In this document: piece by piece, positions 53,167-61,208 of the stretch
Layout: every line of letters begins with the position of its first letter
Numbering within the stretch: the first letter of the stretch is position 1
NCBI RefSeq assembly: GCF_015350805.1
Contig: NZ_JADKSG010000001.1
Coordinates: forward strand, 1,116,001-1,180,000
Reading direction: 5' to 3'
DNA: 64,000 nucleotides
Source of the DNA: Herbiconiux sp. VKM Ac-1786
Lineage (GTDB): Bacteria; Actinomycetota; Actinomycetes; Actinomycetales; Microbacteriaceae
Translations under genes and position numbers: made by a program
Notes under the pieces: generated by a model
What the model was told of the DNA's origin: nothing
Database searches by the model: none
The model's input: the letters and a program-made list of their open reading frames with translations, nothing else

Positions 53167-53562
53167 ATGGGACGCCCCTAGGCCCTCATCCTCGGCTTCA
53201 TCCTGATCTCGCACGGCGGGGTGGGGCTGTTCATCGAGGGCGAGCACATCCTCGGCATCTTCAACACCGACTTCGCGATCGACCTGGTCTACCTCGCCTG
53301 CGCGGTCGCGCTGCTGGCCGTGGGCTTCGGGCACGACAACGCCCGGGCCATGCGTCTCGTGCTGGCCGTCGTCGGGGTGGTGCTCGGCGGGCTGGGCCTC
53401 GCCTCCCTCGCCGACGACACGGTGTTCGGGATGCTCCCCACGGGCCTCACCGTCTTCGACATCATCATCCTGCTGACCGCCGGCGGCGGCGCCCTGGTCT
53501 CGGCCGTCGCCCCGCGCACCGCGGCCCCCCTCCTCTCGGACGGCGTCGCCGTAATCGGCTGA
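53167..53562 (+). pseudogene. Small membrane protein with in-frame stop at codon 5
   Basis: A GGAAGG ribosome site and ATG (53167) open a frame that reads Met-Gly-Arg-Pro and then TAG (53179-53181). The same frame continues for 127 codons without another stop, encoding a plausible four-helix membrane protein (ALILGFILISHGGVGLF, IDLVYLACAVALLAVGFGHDN, RLVLAVVGVVLGGLGLASLA, TVFDIIILLTAGGGALVSAV). Either the gene is inactivated by a nonsense change, or the base is a sequence error, or translation restarts at the GTG at 53221. Family not recognised. Confidence 0.7.
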
Positions 53563-53606
53563 CCCCGCCCTCGCCCTCGCCCTCCCGCCCTCCGCTCCCC
53601 CGGCTC

Positions 53607-53658
53607 GGGTCGCGCAAAAGGCCCTCGAGCGCCGAACGAAGGGCCCTTTGCGCGACCC
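53607..53658. repeat. Long perfect-stem hairpin (REP-like)
   Basis: GGGTCGCGCAAAAGGCCCT (53607-53625) and AGGGCCCTTTGCGCGACCC (53640-53658) pair over 19 positions with one mismatch, with a 14-base loop. There is no T-tract. It lies after the broken membrane gene and before the maltose-type operon promoter. Could be a bidirectional terminator or a dispersed palindromic repeat. Confidence 0.8.
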
Positions 53659-53733
53659 CGGCTGCGCGATCAGGGTGGGGTTGAGGGTCGGGGGGGGCGC
53701 GCGGGCTCGGGACAGTGTTTTCGCCCAGGCTCC

Positions 53734-53822
53734 TTGACGTGGGGCGAAGTCGCGCTTACGCTCCTGGTAATCCCAAGAGAGCGCTCTCACAGCACGCACG
53801 GTCGCGTGATAGAGCGCTCTCA
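53734..53822 (+). promoter_or_regulatory. Promoter with paired LacI operators of the maltose-type ABC operon
   Basis: TTGACG (53734-53739), 17-base spacer and TACGCT (53757-53762) form a promoter. Two palindromes follow: GAGAGCGCTCTC (53777-53788) and AGAGCGCTCT (53811-53820). Their cores are 33 bases apart, about three helical turns, suiting cooperative binding of LacI-type dimers. The regulator gene is the last of the operon (57165-58214). Confidence 0.75.
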
Positions 53823-53845
53823 TAGACACGCACAAAGGAGTGACC

Positions 53846-55174
53846 GTGAGTCTTTCACGACGCACAAAAGCCGTAGCCGCCGTCGCGGGCGCGGCCGCCA
53901 TCGCCCTTCTCGCCACCGGCTGCTCGGCCGGCGACTCGAGCTCGTCGGGAGGCTCCGGCGACAAGGTCGAGCTGACCGTCACGACGTTCGGCACGATGGG
54001 CTACGACGACCTCTACGCGCAGTACGAGGCCGACCACCCGAACATCACCATCAAGCCCACCAACATCGACACCGGCGACAACGCCAAGACCGACTGGCAG
54101 ACCAAGGCCGCCGCCGGCGCCGGACTGCCCGACGTGCAGGCCGTCGAGGAGGGCTGGCTGAGCGCCGTCATGCAGGTCTCCGACCAGTTCAACGACCTCA
54201 GCGACTACGGAGCCGACGAGATCAAGGACCGCTGGGTCGACTGGAAGCTCGCCCAGGCCACCGACAAGGACGGCCGCCTGATCGGCTACGGCTCGGACAT
54301 CGGCCCCGAAGGCCTCTGCTACAACCGCACCGCCTTCGAGGCGGCCGGCCTGCCCACCGACCGCGAGGAGGTCGCCACGCTCTTCGGCGGCGACGACGCC
54401 ACGTGGGACAAGTACTTCGAGGTCGGCCAGCAGTACAAGGCGGCCACCGGCAAGGCGTTCTACGACCAGTCCGGCTTCCTCTGGAACGCCATGGTGAACC
54501 AGCAGCCCGAGGGCTACTACACCAAGGACGGCGAGCTGAACGTCGACGGCAACAAGGATCTCCAGAAGCTCTGGACGACCCTCTCCGCCGCCACCGAGTC
54601 GGGCCTGTCGGCCAACCAGACCGCCTGGGACTGGGGCAAGGGCAAGGCCTTCACCGACCAGACCTTCGCGACCTTCGTCTGCCCGGGCTGGATGCTCGGC
54701 GTGGTGAAGGGCCAGGTCACCGCCGCGGGCGGCGACGCCACCACCGGCTGGGACTTCGCCAACGTCTTCCCCGGCGGCGCGGCCAACTGGGGCGGCAGCT
54801 TCCTGACCGTGCCCACGCAGTCCAAGCACCCGAAGGAGGCCGCCGAGCTGGCCGCCTATCTCACCGACGCGAAGTCGCAGGCCGCCGCCTTCGGCGTCGC
54901 CGGCACCTTCCCGAGCGTGACCGCCGCCCAGACCGACCCCGCCGTGACGGGCACGAACGAGCTGTCGACGTTCTTCAACGACGCCCCCATCGGTGAGATC
55001 CTCGCCCAGCGCGCCGACGGCGTCGTCGCCCAGTACAAGGGCCCGGACGACTCGGTCATCCAGTCGCAGGTCTTCGGACCCGCGATCCAGCAGATCGACT
55101 CGGGCAAGGCCGACGGCGCCGCCGCCTGGGACAACGCGCTCGAGCTGCTGAACCAGCTCGTCGTCAACAAGTAG
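53846..55174 (+). CDS. Sugar ABC transporter substrate-binding lipoprotein (SBP type 1)
   Basis: Receptor of 442 residues for an oligosaccharide importer. The lipobox LATGC anchors the protein through Cys26. The mature part starts with KVELTVTTFGTMGYDDLYAQYE and has NITIKPTNI, LPDVQAVEEGWLSAV, GSDIGPEGLCYNRTAFEAAGL, the features of the MalE-like SBP_bac_1 family. The GTG at 53846 is chosen since AAAGGAG is well placed; the GTG at 53840 overlaps that site. Two permeases follow. No ATPase gene is in the operon, so a shared MsiK-type ATPase elsewhere is likely. Confidence 0.9.
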   Translation: MSLSRRTKAVAAVAGAAAIALLATGCSAGDSSSSGGSGDKVELTVTTFGTMGYDDLYAQYEADHPNITIKPTNIDTGDNAKTDWQTKAAAGAGLPDVQAVEEGWLSAVMQVSDQFNDLSDYGADEIKDRWVDWKLAQATDKDGRLIGYGSDIGPEGLCYNRTAFEAAGLPTDREEVATLFGGDDATWDKYFEVGQQYKAATGKAFYDQSGFLWNAMVNQQPEGYYTKDGELNVDGNKDLQKLWTTLSAATESGLSANQTAWDWGKGKAFTDQTFATFVCPGWMLGVVKGQVTAAGGDATTGWDFANVFPGGAANWGGSFLTVPTQSKHPKEAAELAAYLTDAKSQAAAFGVAGTFPSVTAAQTDPAVTGTNELSTFFNDAPIGEILAQRADGVVAQYKGPDDSVIQSQVFGPAIQQIDSGKADGAAAWDNALELLNQLVVNK

Positions 55175-55244
55175 CACCCCGGGGGTGGGCGGCTGACGCC
55201 GCCCACCCCTCTCCTTTCCCTGCCGCAGCCACCAGGAAGCCCTC

Positions 55245-56267
55245 ATGACCGCCACCCTCACGCCGCCGACGTCGGACACGACGCCGCACGAGCCCTACCG
55301 CCCGAAGCAGCGCACCCCCTTCGCGTACTGGCGCAGCCGCTTCGACGTGAAGGCCTCCCCCTACCTCTACATCGCACCGTTCTTCGTGCTGTTCGGCCTG
55401 GTCGGGCTGTTCCCCCTCGTCTACACCTTCGTCGTGTCGCTGAACGAGTGGAACCTGCTGTCGGGCCCCGCCGGCTTCGTCGGCCTCGACAACTACGTCG
55501 CCGAGCTGACCGACCCCTTCTTCTGGAACTCGCTCTTCAACACGGTGAGCATCTTCCTGCTCTCGGCCATCCCGCAGCTGGTCGGCGCGGTGCTGATCGC
55601 CGCGGTGCTCGACCAGAACATCCGCGCCAAGACCTTCTGGCGGATGAGCGTGCTCATCCCCTACGTCGTCACCCCGGTCGCCGTGACGCTCATCTTCTCC
55701 AGCGCCTTCGACGAGAAGTACGGCCTGATCAACAACGTGCTGCAGACCCTCTCGATCGACCCCGTGATGTGGAAGACCGAGACGCTGCCCTCCCACGTCG
55801 CCATCGCCTCGATGGTCAACTGGCGCTGGACGGGGTACAACGCCCTGATCCTGCTCGCCGCCATGCAGGCCGTGCCGCGCGACATCTACGAGTCCGCCGC
55901 GCTGGACGGCGCCGGACCGATCAGGCGCTTCTTCTCGATGACCCTGCCGAGCATCCGCCCGACCATGATCTTCGTGGTCATCACCGCCACGGTCGGTGGC
56001 CTGCAGATCTTCACCGAGCCCAAGCTGTTCAACCCCACCACCGCCACCCCGGGCGGGCCGCAGCGGCAGTACCAGACCACGGTGCTCTACCTCTGGGACC
56101 TCGCGTTCAACCGGCAGAACTTCGGCAAGGCCTCGGCGGTCGCGTGGCTGCTGTTCCTCATCATCGTGCTGTTCGGGGTGCTGAACTTCCTGATCTCGCG
56201 GCGGATCGCCTCGGTCGAGAGCCGGTTCATCGCGAAGAAGGCCATCAAGAAGGGAAAGCGCTCGTGA
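55245..56267 (+). CDS. Sugar ABC transporter permease (MalF type)
   Basis: Inner-membrane channel subunit of 340 residues with six hydrophobic segments after a 50-residue N-terminal tail. The cytoplasmic EAA loop reads YESAALDGAGPIRRFFSMTLPSIRP, the ATPase contact. SPYLYIAPFFVLFGLVGLFPLVYT is typical for the first membrane span. It follows the lipoprotein after 70 bases and overlaps the second permease by four bases (GTGA). Confidence 0.92.
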   Translation: MTATLTPPTSDTTPHEPYRPKQRTPFAYWRSRFDVKASPYLYIAPFFVLFGLVGLFPLVYTFVVSLNEWNLLSGPAGFVGLDNYVAELTDPFFWNSLFNTVSIFLLSAIPQLVGAVLIAAVLDQNIRAKTFWRMSVLIPYVVTPVAVTLIFSSAFDEKYGLINNVLQTLSIDPVMWKTETLPSHVAIASMVNWRWTGYNALILLAAMQAVPRDIYESAALDGAGPIRRFFSMTLPSIRPTMIFVVITATVGGLQIFTEPKLFNPTTATPGGPQRQYQTTVLYLWDLAFNRQNFGKASAVAWLLFLIIVLFGVLNFLISRRIASVESRFIAKKAIKKGKRS

Positions 56268-57121
56268 CCACGACCACCATCGCCCGGCGCCGCAAGCCGC
56301 TCGGCATCGACAAGCGGCCCGGGTTCCTCACCTACGGCCTGCTGATCGTCTTCTTCGTCGCCGGCACCTATCCCCTCTACTGGTCGTTCATCGCCGGCAC
56401 CAGCCCGAGCTCGGTGCTCACCGAGACCTGGCCGCCGCTCCTGCCCGGCGGGCAGTTCTGGCAGAACGTCGGCGAGGTGATGAACACGGTGCCGTTCTGG
56501 ACGTCGCTGCTGAACAGCATCATCGTCTCGAGCGTCATCACCGTGTCGGTCGTGCTGTTCTCGACGCTGGCCGGGTACTCCTTCGCGAAGCTGAAGTTCC
56601 GCGGCCGCGAGGGGCTGCTCGTCTTCGTCATCGCGACCCTCGCGGTGCCCACCCAGCTCGGCATCATCCCCCTGTTCATGGTGATGAAGCAGTTCGGCTG
56701 GACCGGCACCCTCGGCGCCGTGATCGTGCCCACCCTGGTGACCGCCTTCGGCGTGTTCTTCATGCGGCAGTACCTGGTCGACGTCATCCCCGACGAGCTG
56801 ATCGAGGCCGCCCGGGTCGACGGCGCGAGCATGCTGAGCACGTTCTGGCACGTCGGCATCCCGGCCGCGCGCCCGGCGATGGCCATCCTCGGGCTGTTCA
56901 CGTTCATGACCGCGTGGACCGACTACCTCTGGCCACTGCTCGTCGTGCCGCAGAACCCGACGCTGCAGGTGGCGCTGAGTCAGCTGCAGTCGGCCAAGTA
57001 CGTCGACTACTCGATCGTGCTGACCGGTGCGGTGCTCGCCACCCTCCCGCTGCTGCTGCTGTTCGTGCTGGCCGGCAAGCAGCTCGTCTCCGGCATCATG
57101 GCGGGCGCGGTCAAGGGCTGA
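56264..57121 (+). CDS. Sugar ABC transporter permease (MalG type)
   Basis: Second channel subunit, 285 residues, six hydrophobic segments. The EAA loop is LIEAARVDGASMLSTFWHVGIPAARPA. The GTG start overlaps the stop of the MalF-type gene, giving translational coupling; the longer frame in front is a shadow. The C-terminal KQLVSGIMAGAVKG is the typical end of MalG-like proteins. With the lipoprotein and MalF-type subunit it makes a complete importer apart from the ATPase. Confidence 0.92.
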   Translation: MTTTTIARRRKPLGIDKRPGFLTYGLLIVFFVAGTYPLYWSFIAGTSPSSVLTETWPPLLPGGQFWQNVGEVMNTVPFWTSLLNSIIVSSVITVSVVLFSTLAGYSFAKLKFRGREGLLVFVIATLAVPTQLGIIPLFMVMKQFGWTGTLGAVIVPTLVTAFGVFFMRQYLVDVIPDELIEAARVDGASMLSTFWHVGIPAARPAMAILGLFTFMTAWTDYLWPLLVVPQNPTLQVALSQLQSAKYVDYSIVLTGAVLATLPLLLLFVLAGKQLVSGIMAGAVKG

Positions 57122-57164
57122 GCCGAGCTCTACACTGGAGTTCGTCAGACCCTGAGGAGGCCCC

Positions 57165-58214
57165 GTGAGCGAGATGTCGTCGGGGCGTGGGCGGGACGCG
57201 CATCCGGCCCCCACGCTCGAGATGGTGGCGGCCGCCGCCGGGGTGTCGCGGGCGACCGTCTCGCGGGTGGTGAACGCGGCTCCCAATGTGTCGGATGCGA
57301 TCGCCGAAGCCGTGAACGAGGCCATCCTCAAGCTCAACTACGTTCCGAACCGCGCGGCACGGTCGCTCGTCAGCCGGCGCACCCAGGTGATCGCGCTGGT
57401 GGTGCCGGAGACGACGGCCAAGCTGTTCAGCGACCCGTTCTTCGCCACGGTCGTGCAGGGTGTGGCGCTGTATCTGTCGGACACCGACTTCACGCTGAAC
57501 ATGCTGATCGCGTCGGAGATGCGCTCGGAGAAGACGCGGCGCTACCTGCTCGGCGGCAACGCCGACGGGGCGCTCGTGGTCTCGCACCACGAGGGCGACC
57601 ACTCCTACGACCGGCTCGACCTGTCGCTGCCGATCGTCTACGGCGGGCGTCCGCTGCTCGAGAGCGAGAGCGAGAGCTACTTCGTCGACGTCGACAACGT
57701 GGCGGGCGCGGCCGAGGCGACGGCCCACCTCGTCTCGACCGGCCGCCGGTGCATCGCGACGATCGCCGGCCCCCAGGACATGCCCCCCGGCTTCGACCGC
57801 CTGCGCGGCTGGCGACGGGCGATGGAGGAGGCGCGGCTGCCCGCCACGCTCGTCGAGTACGGCGACTTCACGCCCGACTCGGGGGCCGAGGCCATGCGCC
57901 GGCTGCTCGACCGCGGCGAGCCGATCGACGGGCTGTTCGCGGCGAACGACCAGATGGCGGCGGGGGCGTACTCGGTCATCCTCGAGCGGGGGCTGCGCAT
58001 CCCGCACGACATCGCGGTCGCCGGCTTCGACAACAACTACTTCGGGTCGACCGCGGTGCCGGCGCTGACGACGATCGACCAGCCGTCGCTCGAGCTGGGG
58101 CGCGCGATGGCCGAGGTGCTGGTGCGGCGCATCGAGGGCAAGCCGGTCGACCGGGTCACGATCATGCCGACGCGGCTGATCGTGCGGGCCTCGACGGCGC
58201 CCCGCGACGCCTAG
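57165..58214 (+). CDS. LacI-family regulator of the maltose-type operon
   Basis: Repressor of 349 residues. The helix-turn-helix is EMVAAAAGVSRATVSRVVN near residues 18-36 and the sugar-sensing domain follows (NRAARSLVSRRTQVIALVVPE, GLFAANDQMAAGAYSVI, VAGFDNNYFGSTAVPALTTID). The GTG start follows GAGGAGG. It is last in the operon and probably binds the paired AGAGCGCTCT operators at 53777-53820. The sugar is unknown; the repressor at 5842 recognises a different core (AACGTT). Confidence 0.9.
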   Translation: MSEMSSGRGRDAHPAPTLEMVAAAAGVSRATVSRVVNAAPNVSDAIAEAVNEAILKLNYVPNRAARSLVSRRTQVIALVVPETTAKLFSDPFFATVVQGVALYLSDTDFTLNMLIASEMRSEKTRRYLLGGNADGALVVSHHEGDHSYDRLDLSLPIVYGGRPLLESESESYFVDVDNVAGAAEATAHLVSTGRRCIATIAGPQDMPPGFDRLRGWRRAMEEARLPATLVEYGDFTPDSGAEAMRRLLDRGEPIDGLFAANDQMAAGAYSVILERGLRIPHDIAVAGFDNNYFGSTAVPALTTIDQPSLELGRAMAEVLVRRIEGKPVDRVTIMPTRLIVRASTAPRDA

Positions 58215-58260
58215 CCTCTCGACCCTCCCGGTCACGCCCTCCTGTCGACCGCGGGGGTCG

Positions 58261-60438
58261 TCAGCAGATGCTGAGGAGAGCGGCCCGGTCAGTCAGCGCG
58301 GAGGTTCCGCCGACGAGGGTCACGGCTGACGTGGGAACCGCCGCGAGCCGGTCGGCGACGCGGGTGGGGACGCAGCTCGGCGGCACCACGAACAGCGGCG
58401 CACCGCCGAGCGCGGCGAGCACTCCGCCCGAGAGCGCATCGGGGAACTGCACCCCCGACGCCAGGTAGACGTGATCGGGTGAGGGGAACGCCGCTTCGTT
58501 CACCGCGGCCGACGTGGCGAACCGGTCGGCTCCCGCGAGTCGTTCGACGCCGCCGCTCGTCGCCAGGTCGGCGGCGATGCCCGCGGTCACGCCCACCGGT
58601 CCGCCGACGATGGTGAACCGGGACGCCCCCATGTCCGTCAGGAGCGAAGTCGTCGTCGCGTCGAGGTGGGCGGCCGCGCCCGGCACGATGAGGAGGGGCG
58701 CGTCGACGGAATGGGCGGCGGAGGCGGCCGAGAGGGCGTCGGGGAACGATGCGCCGCTGGCGACGAAGACGTGCTCGGCACCCTCGGGCCAGGTGTCGTG
58801 GATGACCGCCCGGGCGGTCGCGTAGCGGTCGGCGCCGCTCAGCACGACCACCGGCACACCGAGGGCCTTCAGGGCGGAGACGGCCGCCGGCGCGACGGAG
58901 GCCGGGCCGCCCACGACGACGATGCGCTTGGGCTGCAGGCGCTTCAGCTCGGAGAGCACCTGGGAGGGGATCGAGCCGCGGGGGGTCAGCAGGAGCGGGC
59001 CGCCTCGCTCGGCGGCCGCCGTCGAGGCGCTGAGCGCATCCGCGAACCCCTCGCCGGACACGACGTAGGCGACCGGTGCCCCCTGGGGGAACATCGTCGT
59101 CGACACGGCCACGGACGTCGAGTACCGGTCGGCGCCCGCGATGCGGTCGACGGCGGGGTGCCACCCGATCGTGGCAAGGTCGATGATGCCGAGGGCGGTG
59201 CCGAGCGTGGAGTAGACGGTCCTGCCGTCCGGTGAGGCCTCGGGGAGGGCTCCGACACCGGGTACGCGAGCCTGGACGGCGCCGGTCGCCGGGTCGATGA
59301 CGTAGAGCGTGTCGCCGACGTTCCGCCCGGCCTCGTCGACGGCGACGACCAGCCTCCCGTCGCTCACGAAGCTCGGACCGGCGGGCCGGGAGTACTGCGG
59401 CATCACGACCGAGTGCACCTCGAGGGACACGGTGTCGACGACGGTGATGGCCGAGCCGACGTCCGACGTCGCGACCGCGGTCGCGCCGTCGGCGGAGATG
59501 GCGATGGACTGCTGGTCAGCGGGCGCGTCCGCCAGTCCGCGGCTCGTCATCGAGGGGATGTCGATCACCTCGAGGCGGGTTCCCGGCAGACCTCGGGACC
59601 AGCCACCGACGACTGCGGTGCGGCCATCGGCTGCGAGCCTCAGCGCCGTGGCCTGCTCGCCGAGCAGGAGGAACCGACGGGGCTCTCCGGACGCGATGTC
59701 CCACTCGATGAGCCGGCTGACGTCGCCGTCGGGCACCACCTCGTAGACCGTGCGGAAGTCGGGTGAGTACGCGGCGCCCCAGCTGTCGTAGAGGTTCCAC
59801 AGGGGGCGCTCGGTCAGGGCACCACCCGGACGGAGGTCGAGCGTGCCGACCGCGTCGTAGTACGCCCAGTCGCCGTCCTTCCCTCCCCGGTAGACCATGT
59901 TCAGGATCGTGCCGTCGGCGCTCACCGACAGCTTCTTGAACTCGGCGTTCCGCATCGGGACGGTGCGGACGATGCGTCTGCTCGCCGTGTCGATCTGGAC
60001 GATCGCGCCGGCCGCCCTCCCGGACGGCTCCGAGACCCAGAGACCCTCGTCGGTGCCGACGTACAGGTTTTTGCCGTCGGGCGAGAGGGCCATGGTGCGC
60101 GGGATGTGGGGCACGATCAGGCGGCCTGTCACCGTGCGCGACCGGGTGTCGAAGATCACCACGTCCTCGGACTGCGTGAGGGAGTAGACCGTCGCGCCGT
60201 CGGGCGAGACGATCCGGGTGGTGAGGGGGTACGGCGTCCCGAGGGGGACGGAGAGTCCGGGCGACGACAGCGGCGGCAGCCCCGGGACCGCAGCACCCGC
60301 ATCGGAGGCGGCGAGCTCGGCCGGTTCGGTCGTTTCGACGTCCTCGGTCGCCGAGGCGACGCCGGTCGGGATCACTCCGGCCAGCATCGCCACGACGAGC
60401 GCCAGAACGACGGCGCCCCCGCGCCCTGTGATTCGCAT
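58261..60438 (-). CDS. Surface protein with beta-propeller and three cell-wall-binding repeats
   Basis: Exported protein of 725 residues. A signal peptide (about 1-30) precedes a YVTN-type beta-propeller (about 70-425) with repeats such as PRTMALSPDGKNLYVGTDEG. The C-terminal 290 residues are three copies of the cell-wall-binding repeat 2 (PF04122): each has an IAGADRYSTSVAVS/LSGADRYATARAV/LAGADRFATSAAV start and a VVVGGPASV-type end. The repeats hold proteins to the wall non-covalently. The propeller might bind ligand or serve as structural head. Single gene; convergent with the LacI gene. Confidence 0.88.
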   Translation of the reverse strand: MRITGRGGAVVLALVVAMLAGVIPTGVASATEDVETTEPAELAASDAGAAVPGLPPLSSPGLSVPLGTPYPLTTRIVSPDGATVYSLTQSEDVVIFDTRSRTVTGRLIVPHIPRTMALSPDGKNLYVGTDEGLWVSEPSGRAAGAIVQIDTASRRIVRTVPMRNAEFKKLSVSADGTILNMVYRGGKDGDWAYYDAVGTLDLRPGGALTERPLWNLYDSWGAAYSPDFRTVYEVVPDGDVSRLIEWDIASGEPRRFLLLGEQATALRLAADGRTAVVGGWSRGLPGTRLEVIDIPSMTSRGLADAPADQQSIAISADGATAVATSDVGSAITVVDTVSLEVHSVVMPQYSRPAGPSFVSDGRLVVAVDEAGRNVGDTLYVIDPATGAVQARVPGVGALPEASPDGRTVYSTLGTALGIIDLATIGWHPAVDRIAGADRYSTSVAVSTTMFPQGAPVAYVVSGEGFADALSASTAAAERGGPLLLTPRGSIPSQVLSELKRLQPKRIVVVGGPASVAPAAVSALKALGVPVVVLSGADRYATARAVIHDTWPEGAEHVFVASGASFPDALSAASAAHSVDAPLLIVPGAAAHLDATTTSLLTDMGASRFTIVGGPVGVTAGIAADLATSGGVERLAGADRFATSAAVNEAAFPSPDHVYLASGVQFPDALSGGVLAALGGAPLFVVPPSCVPTRVADRLAAVPTSAVTLVGGTSALTDRAALLSIC

Positions 60439-60474
60439 GGCTTCACCGTAGTGGTTTGGCGTCGTGGCCCGGGA

Positions 60475-61098
60475 CTACGCGGCGGAATCCGTCCCGCCGG
60501 GGCCGAGGAGGGCGCGGAAGGTGGCGCGGAGGGGGGCGGCGAGGTCGGTGCGGGTGGCCGAGGCGAGGGGTTCGGCCGCCGCCGCGCTGCGGAGCATGAC
60601 CGCGCCGAGGAGGGTCGAGATGGCGAGCTGCGCGCGCAGGAGGACGGGCGCGGTGGCGGGGTCGTCCTCGCGCCAGCCGGCGGCGGCCGCGAGACGGCGC
60701 GTGAAGTGCTCGAGGGTGCGGCGCCGGATGCGGTCGGCGTTCTCGTCACCGGAGGAGCGCAGGAGGAGCAGGAGCTGCAGGGGGTCGTCGCCATCCGGTG
60801 CGTTGACGACGTGCAGCACGAGCCGGTCGATCACCGCTTCGAGATCGGATGCGCGGGCCGGCGTCTGCGTGTCGAGCTCGTCGGAGGTGCGGGCCATGCA
60901 CGCCTCGAACAGGCCCTCCTTCGAGACGAAGTAGCGGTTGATCAGGGCCACGTTCACGCCCGCGTCGGCCGCGATGGCGCGCACGGTCGTGGCGCGGTAG
61001 CCGTCGGTCGCGAAGCGGCGGCGGGCGGCGCGCACGAGCGCGCGGCGCGTCACCGCGGCGTCGCGGCCCGACCGGATCAGTTCGTCGTCGATGCTCAT
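60475..61098 (-). CDS. TetR-family regulator of the divergent efflux gene
   Basis: Regulator of 207 residues. The helix-turn-helix region is TTVRAIAADAGVNVALINRYFVSKEGLFE, and the C-terminal domain resembles TetR_C groups that sense drugs. It is divergent from the DHA2 exporter gene with 110 bases between, where a palindrome overlaps the exporter's promoter. This arrangement is typical of local repressors of multidrug pumps. Confidence 0.9.
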   Translation of the reverse strand: MSIDDELIRSGRDAAVTRRALVRAARRRFATDGYRATTVRAIAADAGVNVALINRYFVSKEGLFEACMARTSDELDTQTPARASDLEAVIDRLVLHVVNAPDGDDPLQLLLLLRSSGDENADRIRRRTLEHFTRRLAAAAGWREDDPATAPVLLRAQLAISTLLGAVMLRSAAAAEPLASATRTDLAAPLRATFRALLGPGGTDSAA

Positions 61099-61141
61099 GC
61101 CCGAGCCACTGTACCGGCTCCGGCCGGCGTGTAAACAGAAG

Positions 61142-61187
61142 TTGACTTAGAGCAACGACAGGACGATACTTCTCAAGTCAGCACTTG
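61142..61187 (+). promoter_or_regulatory. Exporter promoter with TetR-type operator
   Basis: TTGACT (61142-61147), 17-base spacer and GATACT (61165-61170), followed at the start point by the palindrome CAAGT-CAGC-ACTTG (61174-61187). A repressor bound there would block initiation. Distance to the ATG at 61209 is about 22 bases. Confidence 0.7.
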
Positions 61188-61208
61188 CTTACATACCCGA
61201 GGAGCGCC

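Noticed and set aside
57165-58214. The LacI gene at 57165 as regulator of the GH42 cluster
   Set aside because: Its own operon carries a different operator core (AGAGCGCTCT versus AACGTT), and the GH42 cluster has its own LacI gene.
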